From: Caecitellus pseudoparvulus
Taxonomy: Eukaryota; Bigyra: Bicosoecida
DNA length: 64,000 nucleotides
NCBI GenBank assembly: GCA_965644315.1
Contig: CBFFRQ010000019.1
Coordinates: 310,001 to 374,000, forward strand
Reading direction: 5' to 3'
Below, in pieces: positions 55,113 to 62,945 of the stretch; positions within the stretch are counted from its first letter, which is position 1, and every line of letters begins with the position of its first letter. Both the position numbers and the translations under genes were made by a program. Under the pieces are notes generated by a model. That model did not search any database and was not told the DNA's origin. It saw only the letters and a list, made by a program, of their open reading frames with translations.

Positions 55113-55151
55113 TAAACCACTTAAAGAAATAATTATATGGTATATTATACA
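55113..55151 (+). promoter_or_regulatory. Upstream motif copy 3 (core ACTTAAAGA)
   Basis: Core at 55119-55127, preceded by AACC, then AATAATTATATGGTATATTA; 24 bases to the preferred ATG at 55152. Confidence 0.7.
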
Positions 55152-55568
55152 ATGGCACAAAATAAATTTAAAAATGTTAAATTAGTTAATAAAGGAATAG
55201 ATTATAACCCATTACGAAAAGAGGTTGAAAAAGATTTATACTTATATAATAAGTTAAATGAAAACCATAAAGAAGGGGACAAAATACATAAATTAACAAC
55301 AAATACGAAGGATTCCTCCGAACTAGTGTTTAAAGTCGTTGAAGCAGTAATAAAGGATATACCAAATAATAAATTTCATTTGGCTTTAACATATACCACA
55401 AAATACGGCAGATTTACGGAATATGTAGGATTTGATATAACAAAATATAACGGTATAAATGATATTAAAAAAATATTTCAAGACTACGACGAATATTTAC
55501 AAAGTAAAATGCAGAAAATAGATAAAGGAATGTATGATTTAATAATAAGAATAAGTTATAAACAATAA
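55152..55568 (+). CDS. Small hypothetical protein between helicase and polymerase genes
   Basis: 138 residues from the ATG at 55152 (MAQNKFKNVKLVNKG); an in-frame ATG at 55137 falls inside the upstream motif block and is not preferred. Lys-rich N-terminal half, then a beta-rich part (FHLALTYTTKYGRFTEYVGF) and an amphipathic C-terminus. No family recognised. Its place between the helicase and the polymerase-like gene, with the same promoter motif, suggests a replication accessory such as a DNA-binding protein, but nothing in the sequence proves this. Confidence 0.6.
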   Translation: MAQNKFKNVKLVNKGIDYNPLRKEVEKDLYLYNKLNENHKEGDKIHKLTTNTKDSSELVFKVVEAVIKDIPNNKFHLALTYTTKYGRFTEYVGFDITKYNGINDIKKIFQDYDEYLQSKMQKIDKGMYDLIIRISYKQ

Positions 55569-55635
55569 GGCAATTTAAGATATAACAAAACATAATTTAA
55601 TTTAATTTTTTAATTAATAAAATTATATATAATAA

Positions 55636-55673
55636 AAACTACTTAAAGAGATAATTATAATATTGTTTATAAA
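55636..55673 (+). promoter_or_regulatory. Upstream motif copy 4 (core ACTTAAAGA)
   Basis: Core at 55641-55649, preceded by AACT, then GATAATTATAATATTGTTTA; 24 bases to the ATG at 55674. Confidence 0.68.
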
Positions 55674-56933
55674 ATGCAAAAAATACAACTAGTAAAATAT
55701 AATATATCTAATAAATGGTATTCTTACGATGGAAAGCAACATAAAATAACAGATAAGAACCCAGACCAAGGGTTTATTTTATTTAATGGTTATGAAATGA
55801 ATAAAAAAGGTTTAGAAAAGTTTTATGATGATATGAATATATGGAGCGAACAAATATATAATTTAGAACGTAAAAGCAAAACAGGCAAACAACTAACAAA
55901 AATAAACGTAGGAAAATTTAAGAGTTTAGACTCCTTATTTTTTACTTTAATTAATGATACTAAATATTTTAAAAATCAATATATTGACATTGAACACGAC
56001 CCAATAACAGAAAAAGAGGAAATATACCGCCAAGGGTGCTATAATTCAGGGTTAATTTATAAAAGCAAAGAAAAAGACCCAGAAACAGGCGAACCCAAAG
56101 TATTTAAAAAAGTTAAAGCTTATGATTTTAAAAACTTTTATTTAGGTTTATGTAATTCAACGCATAAAAATTCAATACGTAAAATACCATATAAAGAAGG
56201 CGAGGTTAAATTATTAGATAAATTAGATTTTAATAAACCCCCTTTCGGAATGTTCAAGGTTAAAATTAAATCTTCACATCCTGATATTTTTAAAGTGTTT
56301 TCTTTTTCAAAGGATAATATTTATACACATACGGATATAAAAACGGCTTATTTTCTAATGAAATATAAAAATATGGTTGATTCAATGGAATTAATAACAG
56401 ATGAAGAAGACAACGCCATAATATACACAGAAGATAAATTAATAACAATTGGTAATTTATTTAATTATTATTATAAGTTCATTACAGAAGGACGAAAAAA
56501 ACACCCAGAAAATAAATTATTAAAATATTTAGGTTCGCATTATTACACGCGATTATATCCACAACGTAAGCCGTTTTATGTTAGCAGAGATAATCCAAAA
56601 AGTGCAATTTATCATATGCACCATATAGAATTAAGTATAATTAATGGTAAAGTAGAATCAAAATATTATATGCTTAAAACATTAGCCCCCAAAAAATCGG
56701 CAATACGTCTTCGCCCTTATGTTGAATCATACGCACGGCATAAAATGTATAGTTTATTAATGGAATCAAAATATAAAATAAATTTAGATGATGTTATAAG
56801 AGTATATATTGACGGTGTAATTTTAAAGAAACGAATTAAAAAAAAATTAAAACCTATTGAATTAGTAAAAGAGGAAAAATACCATAATAAAAATATTCAA
56901 TTAGACGGCAACATATGCAATATAATAAATTAA
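55674..56933 (+). CDS. Family B DNA polymerase-like protein, short and partly degenerate
   Basis: 419 residues, about half the usual length of protein-primed family B polymerases. The palm order is visible: motif A-like AYDFKNFYLGLC (Asp then Phe-Tyr in place of SLYP), a region like the fingers (KHPENKLLKYLGSHYYTRLY) where motif B K-x6-7-N-S-x-Y-G is not intact, then SYARHKMYSLL and motif C-like VIRVYIDGVIL. In many mobile-element polymerases motif C is TDG instead of DTDS; here only the second Asp and the Gly remain. No exonuclease motifs (DxE) were seen in the N-terminal half. Either a divergent small polymerase or an inactivated relative. The gene follows the helicase with the same promoter motif and is convergent with integrase 1, whose stop lies right after its own stop. 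Confidence 0.55.
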   Translation: MQKIQLVKYNISNKWYSYDGKQHKITDKNPDQGFILFNGYEMNKKGLEKFYDDMNIWSEQIYNLERKSKTGKQLTKINVGKFKSLDSLFFTLINDTKYFKNQYIDIEHDPITEKEEIYRQGCYNSGLIYKSKEKDPETGEPKVFKKVKAYDFKNFYLGLCNSTHKNSIRKIPYKEGEVKLLDKLDFNKPPFGMFKVKIKSSHPDIFKVFSFSKDNIYTHTDIKTAYFLMKYKNMVDSMELITDEEDNAIIYTEDKLITIGNLFNYYYKFITEGRKKHPENKLLKYLGSHYYTRLYPQRKPFYVSRDNPKSAIYHMHHIELSIINGKVESKYYMLKTLAPKKSAIRLRPYVESYARHKMYSLLMESKYKINLDDVIRVYIDGVILKKRIKKKLKPIELVKEEKYHNKNIQLDGNICNIIN

Positions 56934-56934
56934 A

Positions 56935-57951
56935 TTATTTTTTATTTTTTTTATCAAAATCTTTTATTAGTTCCTCTGCTGTTTTTATTAATTCCGTTCG
57001 TGGCTCATATGTTGCGTCCTTCTTTCTGTAACCATCCCACCAAACCAAATAATAAATTTTACCTTTAATTTTTTTCTTATCAAGAATCTTTTTAATTTTA
57101 AATAATTCTTGGTCTTCCTCTGCGTGTTTTAAATCATTTTCAACATAGCTAACATTATCCATATTGTTTAACATATATCTATATTTTGTGGGATATCTTA
57201 GAACCTGTGTTATTTTATGTGGAAATCGTGACCACCTCCGATCGCCTTCTCTAAATCTATTTATATCTTGTTGTTCCTGTGCTAGTGCATTTTCTGGAAC
57301 ATCAAGCCGATATTTTATAATATCCCCAACTTTAAATTTAGGGTGTCCTAATGGTTTCATATTTACAAAATGTAGCCCTCTTTCTTTTTCTTCCCTAAAT
57401 TTATTTACTTTCTCACGTATTAAATTTAATACTTCTTTATTATTCCATTCATTAAATGGCTTGTCTGTTTTAAGTTCTACTGCGTTCATATATGAATTTA
57501 AAAGCCTTGATAAAGTTTTATTTAATCGTTCTACAACGCTCATTTGTTTATGTCTTCCCTTCTTTGCGACCCTTAATAAATAACCGTTATCATAAAGAAA
57601 GCTTTTTAAAAGCCCTTTAAATTCTGTCCCACTATCAACCTGAAAATTAGCCCCTTCTTTAGGTTGAATATATGGGCGTTTTGAAATTGTTTTAAGTGCG
57701 TTTAAAACTGTAAGAGGTGTTTTATTTTTCAGGGGTTCAAAATCAAAATTATTTGTTTCCAAATCGCAAATTACCAATAAATATTTATATCCATCTTTTG
57801 TATGAGGTAAAAATAATAAATCCATCATAAAATTATAGCCTTTAAATGGAAATATACGATTTTTAACACTGCTGAAATGTTTTTCTTTCTCTTTAAAAAT
57901 CTTAAAATCGCTATCATCTGTGCCTCCTATATCGTCAATTATTTTATTCAT
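56935..57951 (-). CDS. DDE (rve) integrase with C-terminal chromodomain, copy 1
   Basis: 338 residues. Catalytic triad D44 (MMDLLFLP), D106 (QVDSGTEFKG) and E141 (SVVERLNKTLSR), a D-D-x34-E layout as in retroviral and Polinton/virophage integrases. The N-terminal zinc finger (HHCC) is not seen; the first 35 residues are charged. A beta-rich C-terminal DNA-binding segment (FKVGDIIKYRL) precedes a chromodomain at ~284-335 (KIKKILDKKKIKG, YYLVWWDGYRKKDATYEP) with the aromatic residues used for methyl-lysine binding. Chromodomain integrases can direct insertion to marked chromatin. A second, clearly divergent copy is at 61256. Transcribed towards the polymerase-like gene; their stop codons are adjacent. 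No ACTTAAAGA motif upstream. Confidence 0.9.
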   Translation of the reverse strand: MNKIIDDIGGTDDSDFKIFKEKEKHFSSVKNRIFPFKGYNFMMDLLFLPHTKDGYKYLLVICDLETNNFDFEPLKNKTPLTVLNALKTISKRPYIQPKEGANFQVDSGTEFKGLLKSFLYDNGYLLRVAKKGRHKQMSVVERLNKTLSRLLNSYMNAVELKTDKPFNEWNNKEVLNLIREKVNKFREEKERGLHFVNMKPLGHPKFKVGDIIKYRLDVPENALAQEQQDINRFREGDRRWSRFPHKITQVLRYPTKYRYMLNNMDNVSYVENDLKHAEEDQELFKIKKILDKKKIKGKIYYLVWWDGYRKKDATYEPRTELIKTAEELIKDFDKKNKK

Positions 57952-57997
57952 ATATAATATAATAGATATAAAGAAATATTAATTAAGTATATATATA

Positions 57998-58225
57998 ATG
58001 TGTGAAAAAGACACCAAAAAAGATAAGCCATATAATGAAGTTGATACATACTGCCGAATATGTGGTTCTTATCATAAATACACTTCAAATTTAAACCATA
58101 CGCGAACCGTAAAACATCAAAAATATAGAACGATAACGCTAGGCGTAATTAATTTATATAAAGGAAGATTGAACGATTTAAAAAAACTTATAGAAAAATA
58201 TGAAGAACTTGAAAAAGAGGAATAA
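57998..58225 (+). CDS. Small C2H2-like zinc finger protein
   Basis: 75 residues. Possible zinc ligands are C19, C22, H34 and H40 (YCRICGSYHKY, then NLNHTRTVKH), a C-x2-C-x11-H-x5-H spacing that is near C2H2. The C-terminal half is a Lys/Glu-rich helix (DLKKLIEKYEELEKEE) that could dimerise. Start preceded by GTATATATATAATG. Divergent from integrase 1 with only 46 bp between starts, so both could share a control region. DNA binding or regulation is an inference; similar small zinc fingers are common in polinton-like viruses. Confidence 0.65.
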   Translation: MCEKDTKKDKPYNEVDTYCRICGSYHKYTSNLNHTRTVKHQKYRTITLGVINLYKGRLNDLKKLIEKYEELEKEE

Positions 58226-58451
58226 AAAAAATAATCTAAATATATAATATGGTAAAGTTAAAATAAAATAAAAATCTTCTAGTTGTATCAATCCATTTTG
58301 TTTAGTATTTTGCATTTTAAATATAGTATAGTAAATTTTATCCTTTAATTATTTTGTTTTTACAAAATAATTATAGAATAAGTAAAAATACTGATTTAAT
58401 TTAATATTGAATTTTGATTTAATAAAATTTATTATACATTCTTAAAAGTCA
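58226..58451. other. Short gene-free spacer
   Basis: About 225 bp of A/T-rich sequence after the zinc-finger gene. Only tiny frames; nothing recognised. Confidence 0.4.
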
Positions 58452-59015
58452 TCAAAATTTATTTTTCAGCTTAAAAGTTGCCCTGATTACTGAATATAAC
58501 TCATCATAAGACGAAAAAATATTTAATAAATCGTGACCACAAGCGGAGATAAGCTCGAGTCGTTCTTTTTCACATTTTAAACGTTCGGCGTCATCTTCTA
58601 CAGCTCTTAAATTTGCTTTAAAAAGTTTATTACAAGGTGTAAGCACTACGATGCACTCATCAACAACTCCTAAGTATTGAGCCTCTTGAATGCTTGAACA
58701 AACTAATAATAAAGAGTGACCTTTTAAAGATGCTCTTAAATTTTCAACGTATTTTTTAGCCTCAACTAAATAATTTACTTCACTATTTACGCCATCTTCA
58801 CGCTTGACACTTTCGCCAACATCTACGAGCTTAACCTTATCATTACCTTTCAAAGCTTCGCAAAGTCGGCTTTTACCTGTCTTTTTACTCATCACAATTG
58901 CTCCAAATTTAACCGCCTTAAATTTTTTTGCTTTGCTTCGTCTCCAGCATCTATAAGATGACTGAAGACCAAACGACACGAGCGAACCTAACATAAGCCC
59001 CTGTTCTAAATTCAT
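58452..59015 (-). CDS. Membrane-anchored P-loop-like protein, copy A
   Basis: 187 residues. The N-terminus (LMLGSLVSFGLQSSY) is hydrophobic enough for an anchor. A Walker A-like loop follows, GAIVMSKKTGKSRLCE (GKS at residues 47-49; the usual first Gly of GxxxxGK is replaced), and KVKLVDVGES (D65) resembles Walker B. Later strands are HSLLLVCSS and CIVVLTPCN; the C-terminus (HDLLNIFSSYDELY) is strongly conserved in the copy at 62946, about 60% identical by eye over equal length. The strict conservation of the loop in two diverged copies argues for a working nucleotide-binding protein. It is too short for a FtsK/HerA packaging ATPase. Function unknown. Confidence 0.7.
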   Translation of the reverse strand: MNLEQGLMLGSLVSFGLQSSYRCWRRSKAKKFKAVKFGAIVMSKKTGKSRLCEALKGNDKVKLVDVGESVKREDGVNSEVNYLVEAKKYVENLRASLKGHSLLLVCSSIQEAQYLGVVDECIVVLTPCNKLFKANLRAVEDDAERLKCEKERLELISACGHDLLNIFSSYDELYSVIRATFKLKNKF

Positions 59016-59077
59016 ATATTATAGTATTATATTTTATTTTGGTAATATATGGAAATTAATATTAATCTCTATATATT

Positions 59078-59341
59078 CTATTTTAAGTTTTCCCTTTCCT
59101 TCTCTTCCTTCTTTCGTAATCTAGCTTCTCTTCTTCTTTCATTTATTTTTTCTCGGTTCTTTTCTCTATATTTCCTAGCAGATTCTCTTCTTGCTTCTCT
59201 ATTCTTTTCTCTATATTGTCTATCGGATTCTCTTCTTGCTTCTCTATTATTTTCTCTATATTTTCTAGCATATTCTCTTCTTGCTTCTTCATTCTGGGGG
59301 GACAATACATACATAATGTATGTATGTGCGGTGTGTCTCAA
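59078..59341 (-). CDS. Basic repeat protein (three 15-residue repeats)
   Basis: 87 residues, minus strand. After a short lead (MRHTAHTYIMYVLSPQN) come three repeats of the form EARRExxRxYREKNR, then a final variant (EKINERRREARLRKKEE). At DNA level the unit is 45 bp, repeated at about 59163, 59208 and 59253. The product would be an Arg/Glu-rich helix with DNA- or RNA-binding potential. Similar YREKNRE-type repeats occur in proteins of large DNA viruses and their relatives. The long antisense frame over the same DNA is Leu/Ser-rich and is taken as a shadow. Confidence 0.55.
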   Translation of the reverse strand: MRHTAHTYIMYVLSPQNEEARREYARKYRENNREARRESDRQYREKNREARRESARKYREKNREKINERRREARLRKKEEKERENLK

Positions 59342-59906
59342 CTGCTGCCGCAGTTTGCGACTAAAAACAGATATATTTATAAATAGTTTTCTTAGATAAA
59401 ATCTATAAATACCATTCTTAGATATATTTATACTATATCTATAACACTTATTAAGCCCTACCCCTACAAAAACAATCCCTTATAAACCCTTGATACCATT
59501 TTTATACTACTATTTACTACTATTTTATAAGGGTTATCTTAAGGGTTATCACTACAATAAATAGAAATAATATAAAAAATATAATAAATATATATATATA
59601 TATATTTTTTGAAACTCTTCTTAACACTTCATCAACAATCAATCAAAATAAAATTGAAGCAATCAAGCATCCACCCAATCTACCTATTCCAGAAACAATC
59701 AAAGGAGACGAAAAGCCAAAATAAAAAACATCATAAAATATCACTTATTCATATATCACATAACCCTAAATCCAATCTAACCCTTATCCCTTAATCCCTT
59801 AACCCTAAATCCTACATAGTGTGTGGAGTGTGTGCGAATATATAATAAAAAACATTCTCTCACATTTTAAAAGGGTTTTAAGATAATTATTTTATTAATA
59901 TATATA
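59342..59906. other. Gene-free region with palindrome and AACCCT/AGGGTT words
   Basis: 565 bp. It has a palindrome at 59305-59325 on its left edge (ATACATACAT, one base, ATGTATGTAT), a small GC-rich hairpin (AACTGC TGCC GCAGTT) near 59,340, a TA dinucleotide run near 59,590, and many AACCCTT, AAGGGTT and CCCTAAA words, notably 59,470-59,550 and 59,760-59,820. Comparable words occur in the left-end repeats (52.0-52.3 kb). It may be a junction between two element copies or an origin-like region. Confidence 0.45.
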
Positions 59907-60452
59907 ATGTCTATAATGGATCCTCATTTATTATATAATATTATAAATTGTGAAAATATAGAAGATGATATTTTAATAAGTTGTTGTGGTAGTATAGAAT
60001 GTATAAGAAATATATTTATTAGAGCTACAAGATTTGCGGGGGTTGATAATTCAAAAATAACAATTGAAGATATTAAGAATATTAAAAAATCAGGATTAAC
60101 CATTGATTTAATAAAAAAATTTGATGATGGTAATTTAAATTTTACAGTATTACATAAATTTAAAAATTTTAGTATTGATTGGATTTTTAAATATCCAGAT
60201 AAGAAATGGAACGCAGAAGAAATAGAAAAAAAAGAATGGTTTTTTTATAATTTAATAGAAATATTTAATAATTTTGAATGGTCGTCTAATACATTAAAAG
60301 AATATATCAAAATACAAAACTATAAAGAAAAACACAAAAGAAAATATAAAGATGTATTAGATGAATTAATAACGGTTGTTTATCATCCTGATAATGCTGA
60401 AAGATTAGGATTATTTGAAACAGTTTCAAAAAATGATTTTTTTAATTATTAA
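59907..60452 (+). CDS. Hypothetical protein of the element
   Basis: 181 residues, preceded by TTAATATATATAATG. Features: N-terminal Cys-rich stretch (LISCCGSIECIR), a run of helix-forming hydrophobic/charged segments (IEDIKNIKKSGLTIDLIKK) that resembles short leucine-containing repeats, aromatic FSIDWIFKYPDKKW, and a basic C-terminal helix (NYKEKHKRKYKDVLDEL). The tail VYHPDNAERLGLFE recalls the C-termini of some repeat proteins in giant viruses, but no family is assigned. Confidence 0.5.
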   Translation: MSIMDPHLLYNIINCENIEDDILISCCGSIECIRNIFIRATRFAGVDNSKITIEDIKNIKKSGLTIDLIKKFDDGNLNFTVLHKFKNFSIDWIFKYPDKKWNAEEIEKKEWFFYNLIEIFNNFEWSSNTLKEYIKIQNYKEKHKRKYKDVLDELITVVYHPDNAERLGLFETVSKNDFFNY

Positions 60453-60669
60453 TTGATAATTAATATTTATAAAAAATAATGTATTCAATAAAAAATACAA
60501 CTATATAATATAATATAATGGAAAATGGCTCATTGACAACTCAAATCGATTTGAAATAATTTTTAAATTACATCTTGATATATATAATATCCTAGATAAA
60601 ATTTTTTATAAAACTAATTTATTTAAATATAAAATATAATTTAAAAAATAAATATTCTAAATATATATA
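60453..60669. other. Short A/T-rich spacer
   Basis: About 215 bp; includes a 13-codon frame at 60,519 and the upstream region of the next gene (AAATATATATAATG). Nothing else recognised. Confidence 0.4.
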
Positions 60670-61217
60670 ATGAAGAGTCTAAAGACGTTATTAAGTATAC
60701 ATAAAAGAGAGCTCAACAAATATCACGCTTTGATAAATAATTATTGTAAAATTGAGGATTATTCATATTTTTTTATTATTCTATTTTTAATGAACCATCA
60801 ATAAAAATAAGAAAAGAAACAAAGCTTGAGAATTTAGAAAAAGTTAAATTAGAAGTTGAAGCAGAAACAGAGGATATAAGAAATAAAATAAAAACCTTTG
60901 AAAAATTAATAGATTTATTAGAAGTTATAAATTTATATATTGATGATTTACCAAAAAGACAATTTATTATTGATACACTAGGGACAAACTGCCCGGAAGC
61001 TTTCGTTCATCAACATTATATATTAAAATCTCAAATATTACCAAAAATTCCAAAAAATATAAAAACTATATCTTATGAATTAAAAGAACTTTTAAAAGAT
61101 GACTTTTTTATGAAGATGATAAACAGAATAAAGAACAATGGATTTTATACCAGATACGAGACAAAAGAAGATTTAATCCAATATTTAAAAGAGGAATATC
61201 CAGACCATAAATTTTAA
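60670..61217 (+). pseudogene. Frame-interrupted gene; possible -1 frameshift at a T7 run
   Basis: A start at 60670 (good TATATATAATG context) opens a 44-codon frame ending at 60804. The -1 frame from the T run 60768-60774 continues as good coding sequence to the TAA at 61217 (about 147 further codons), rich in Lys/Glu and including ENLEKVKLEVEAETEDI and FVHQHYILKSQIL. The T run reads T TTT TTT in the zero frame, the layout of a -1 slippery heptamer. It is either a one-base deletion in a homopolymer (decay or sequencing error) or programmed frameshifting. No homologue recognised. The stretch has no other gene, and integrase 2 begins 38 bp downstream. Confidence 0.6.
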
Positions 61218-61255
61218 ATAATCAATAATAATATATTAATATATATATATTATTA

Positions 61256-62320
61256 ATGATATCAGATAAAATATTAAAAGATTTGAAGATTTTGAAAGAT
61301 TCTAAAAAATCAAAATTAACAACATTAACCAAACCCCCAAAGAAGGACAAAGGAGAAGAGATACCAACACATAAAGCATTAATAAAAGATAGTATCCAAC
61401 AGGCTGATTTATTATTCTTACCAAATGATAATAATTATATATATTTATTAGTGGTGGTAGATGTGGCGACAAAAGCTGCCGACGCTGAGCCATTAAAAAA
61501 TAAGAAGAGTGAAACAGTATTAAAAGCGTTAAAAAGAATATGGAAACGAAAATATTTAAACCCTCCATCCGTGATATTTAAAACAGATGACGGGACAGAA
61601 TTTAAAGGACATGTTAAAGAATATTTCAATAATCCAAAAAATGCGACCTTAAAAAATTCAAGAGTTTCAAGACATAGACAAACAGCAGTTGTTGAAGCAC
61701 TAAATAAAACGTTAGGGCGTATAATATCACTAAAACATAAACAATATGAATTAATACACGGACAAACCACAAACGAGTGGGCTAATATTATCCCTGATAT
61801 CATGAAACTATATAATAAATATATTTTAGAAAAACCAAAAATAGGAATTAAAGAATTTTTTAAAATGCCATATATACCAAAAGATATATTGAAACGTGGA
61901 GATTTAGTAAAAGTTATTTTAGATTATCCACAAAATATAAAGGGTGAAAGATTACACGGAACATTTAGAACAGGCGATATAAGATACGAAGTAAATAAAA
62001 TAAGAAAAATAGAGGGTGTTTTAATTACACCAGGACAACCGCCAATATATACGATTGAAGGTATAGATAATACAGGATACACAAGAAACCAGCTTTTATT
62101 AATAGAAGAACCAGAAGAGGAACCAGAAGAAGACGAAGATAATAAACGATACGAAGTAGAGAAGATAACAGGAGAGAAAAAGATTAAGAATAAGAAATAT
62201 TATCGTATAAAATGGAAGGGATACAAACAACAAACATACGAACCAGCCCAGACCATAAATTCACAAATACCAGAATTAGTAAAAAATTATAAAAAATATA
62301 AAAACTCTAAGAAAAAATAA
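61256..62320 (+). CDS. DDE (rve) integrase with C-terminal chromodomain, copy 2
   Basis: 354 residues. Triad D51 (QADLLFLP), D111 (KTDDGTEFKG) and E147 (AVVEALNKTLGR) with 35 residues between the last two, the classic DD35E spacing. The C-terminal chromodomain is at ~298-345 (RYEVEKITGEKKI, YYRIKWKGYKQQTYEP). An acidic linker (EEPEEEPEEDEDN) precedes it. It shares PLKNK, ALKxIxKRxY and GTEFKG with copy 1, but most positions differ, so the two are old paralogues or come from two elements. It faces the opposite way to copy 1 and is followed after 31 bp by the nuclease-like gene. Confidence 0.9.
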   Translation: MISDKILKDLKILKDSKKSKLTTLTKPPKKDKGEEIPTHKALIKDSIQQADLLFLPNDNNYIYLLVVVDVATKAADAEPLKNKKSETVLKALKRIWKRKYLNPPSVIFKTDDGTEFKGHVKEYFNNPKNATLKNSRVSRHRQTAVVEALNKTLGRIISLKHKQYELIHGQTTNEWANIIPDIMKLYNKYILEKPKIGIKEFFKMPYIPKDILKRGDLVKVILDYPQNIKGERLHGTFRTGDIRYEVNKIRKIEGVLITPGQPPIYTIEGIDNTGYTRNQLLLIEEPEEEPEEDEDNKRYEVEKITGEKKIKNKKYYRIKWKGYKQQTYEPAQTINSQIPELVKNYKKYKNSKKK

Positions 62321-62351
62321 TTCTTTAAAAATATTTTCTAAAGCATGATAT

Positions 62352-62813
62352 ATGGATTTTATAAAACCAACTCAAAAATATATAAATAGTCTTAATAAAT
62401 CAAGAGATGAAGGATTTAATAAAGAACGCCAAGTTTTAAAAAGACTTAATAAAATAACCAAAAATAAATTTTATAAAACAACAGATTTTTTTAATCATTT
62501 TGACTTTATAACAAAAGACGGAAAATATAATATAGAATTAAAAAGCAGAAACAACACATATAACAAATACCCAACAACCATAATAAATATAGAGAAGATA
62601 AGATATATAAAAGCCGCTAAATTAGAACATCCTAAAAAACGTTTTTATTTCTTATTTAATTTCTGCGATGGTTTATACTACATTAAATATAAATCAAAAG
62701 TATTTGATAAATTCAATATTAAAAATATATGTAGGCATGATAGAGATATTGTAAAACTTCATTTAGAAATACCCATTTCAAAACTAAAACCAATAGAAAA
62801 GATTAAAATATAA
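62352..62813 (+). CDS. PD-(D/E)XK nuclease-like protein
   Basis: 153 residues. A small alpha/beta protein with the motif pattern of PD-(D/E)XK nucleases: a helix with E20/E25, then HFDFITKDGKYNIELKSR, where D51 and E62-x-K64 would be the catalytic residues. A later strand pair (FYFLFNFCDGLYYIKY) fits the core fold. Small nucleases of this kind serve as Holliday-junction resolvases or end-processing enzymes in polinton-like elements. It lies 31 bp after integrase 2 on the same strand and may be co-transcribed. The assignment rests on one motif, so moderate confidence. Confidence 0.6.
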   Translation: MDFIKPTQKYINSLNKSRDEGFNKERQVLKRLNKITKNKFYKTTDFFNHFDFITKDGKYNIELKSRNNTYNKYPTTIINIEKIRYIKAAKLEHPKKRFYFLFNFCDGLYYIKYKSKVFDKFNIKNICRHDRDIVKLHLEIPISKLKPIEKIKI

Positions 62814-62945
62814 ATATATTTTAATAATGTTTATTAAAATATATTTAAAATTAGTTTTATTTTTGTCTCTTATTTTTTGTTTTTTACTTTTTTATTTAAC
62901 ACCTTAAGAGCGTCTTAATAAAAACCCTATATTTTTAAGTCGTTT
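62814..62945. other. Convergent spacer between nuclease-like gene and P-loop copy B
   Basis: About 130 bp of A/T-rich sequence between two convergent genes. No gene; termination signals likely but not identified. Confidence 0.4.

Noticed and set aside
55137-55151. First ATG as the start of the gene between helicase and polymerase
   Set aside because: It falls within the conserved block that follows the ACTTAAAGA core and is shared by other upstream regions; the ATG at 55152 fits the common spacing.
59155-59295. CRISPR array
   Set aside because: The 45-bp units are contiguous coding repeats without spacers of uniform unique sequence.
59049-59399. 116-codon plus-strand frame rich in Leu/Ser/Phe
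   Set aside because: Antisense of the 45-bp repeats that code the basic repeat protein; hydrophobic repetition is a by-product.
59609-59794. 61-codon plus-strand frame
   Set aside because: Low-complexity composition in the gene-free region, no start-context motif, no conserved features.
59760-59820. Telomere repeat array
   Set aside because: CCCTAAA-like words are few and interrupted, not a tandem array.
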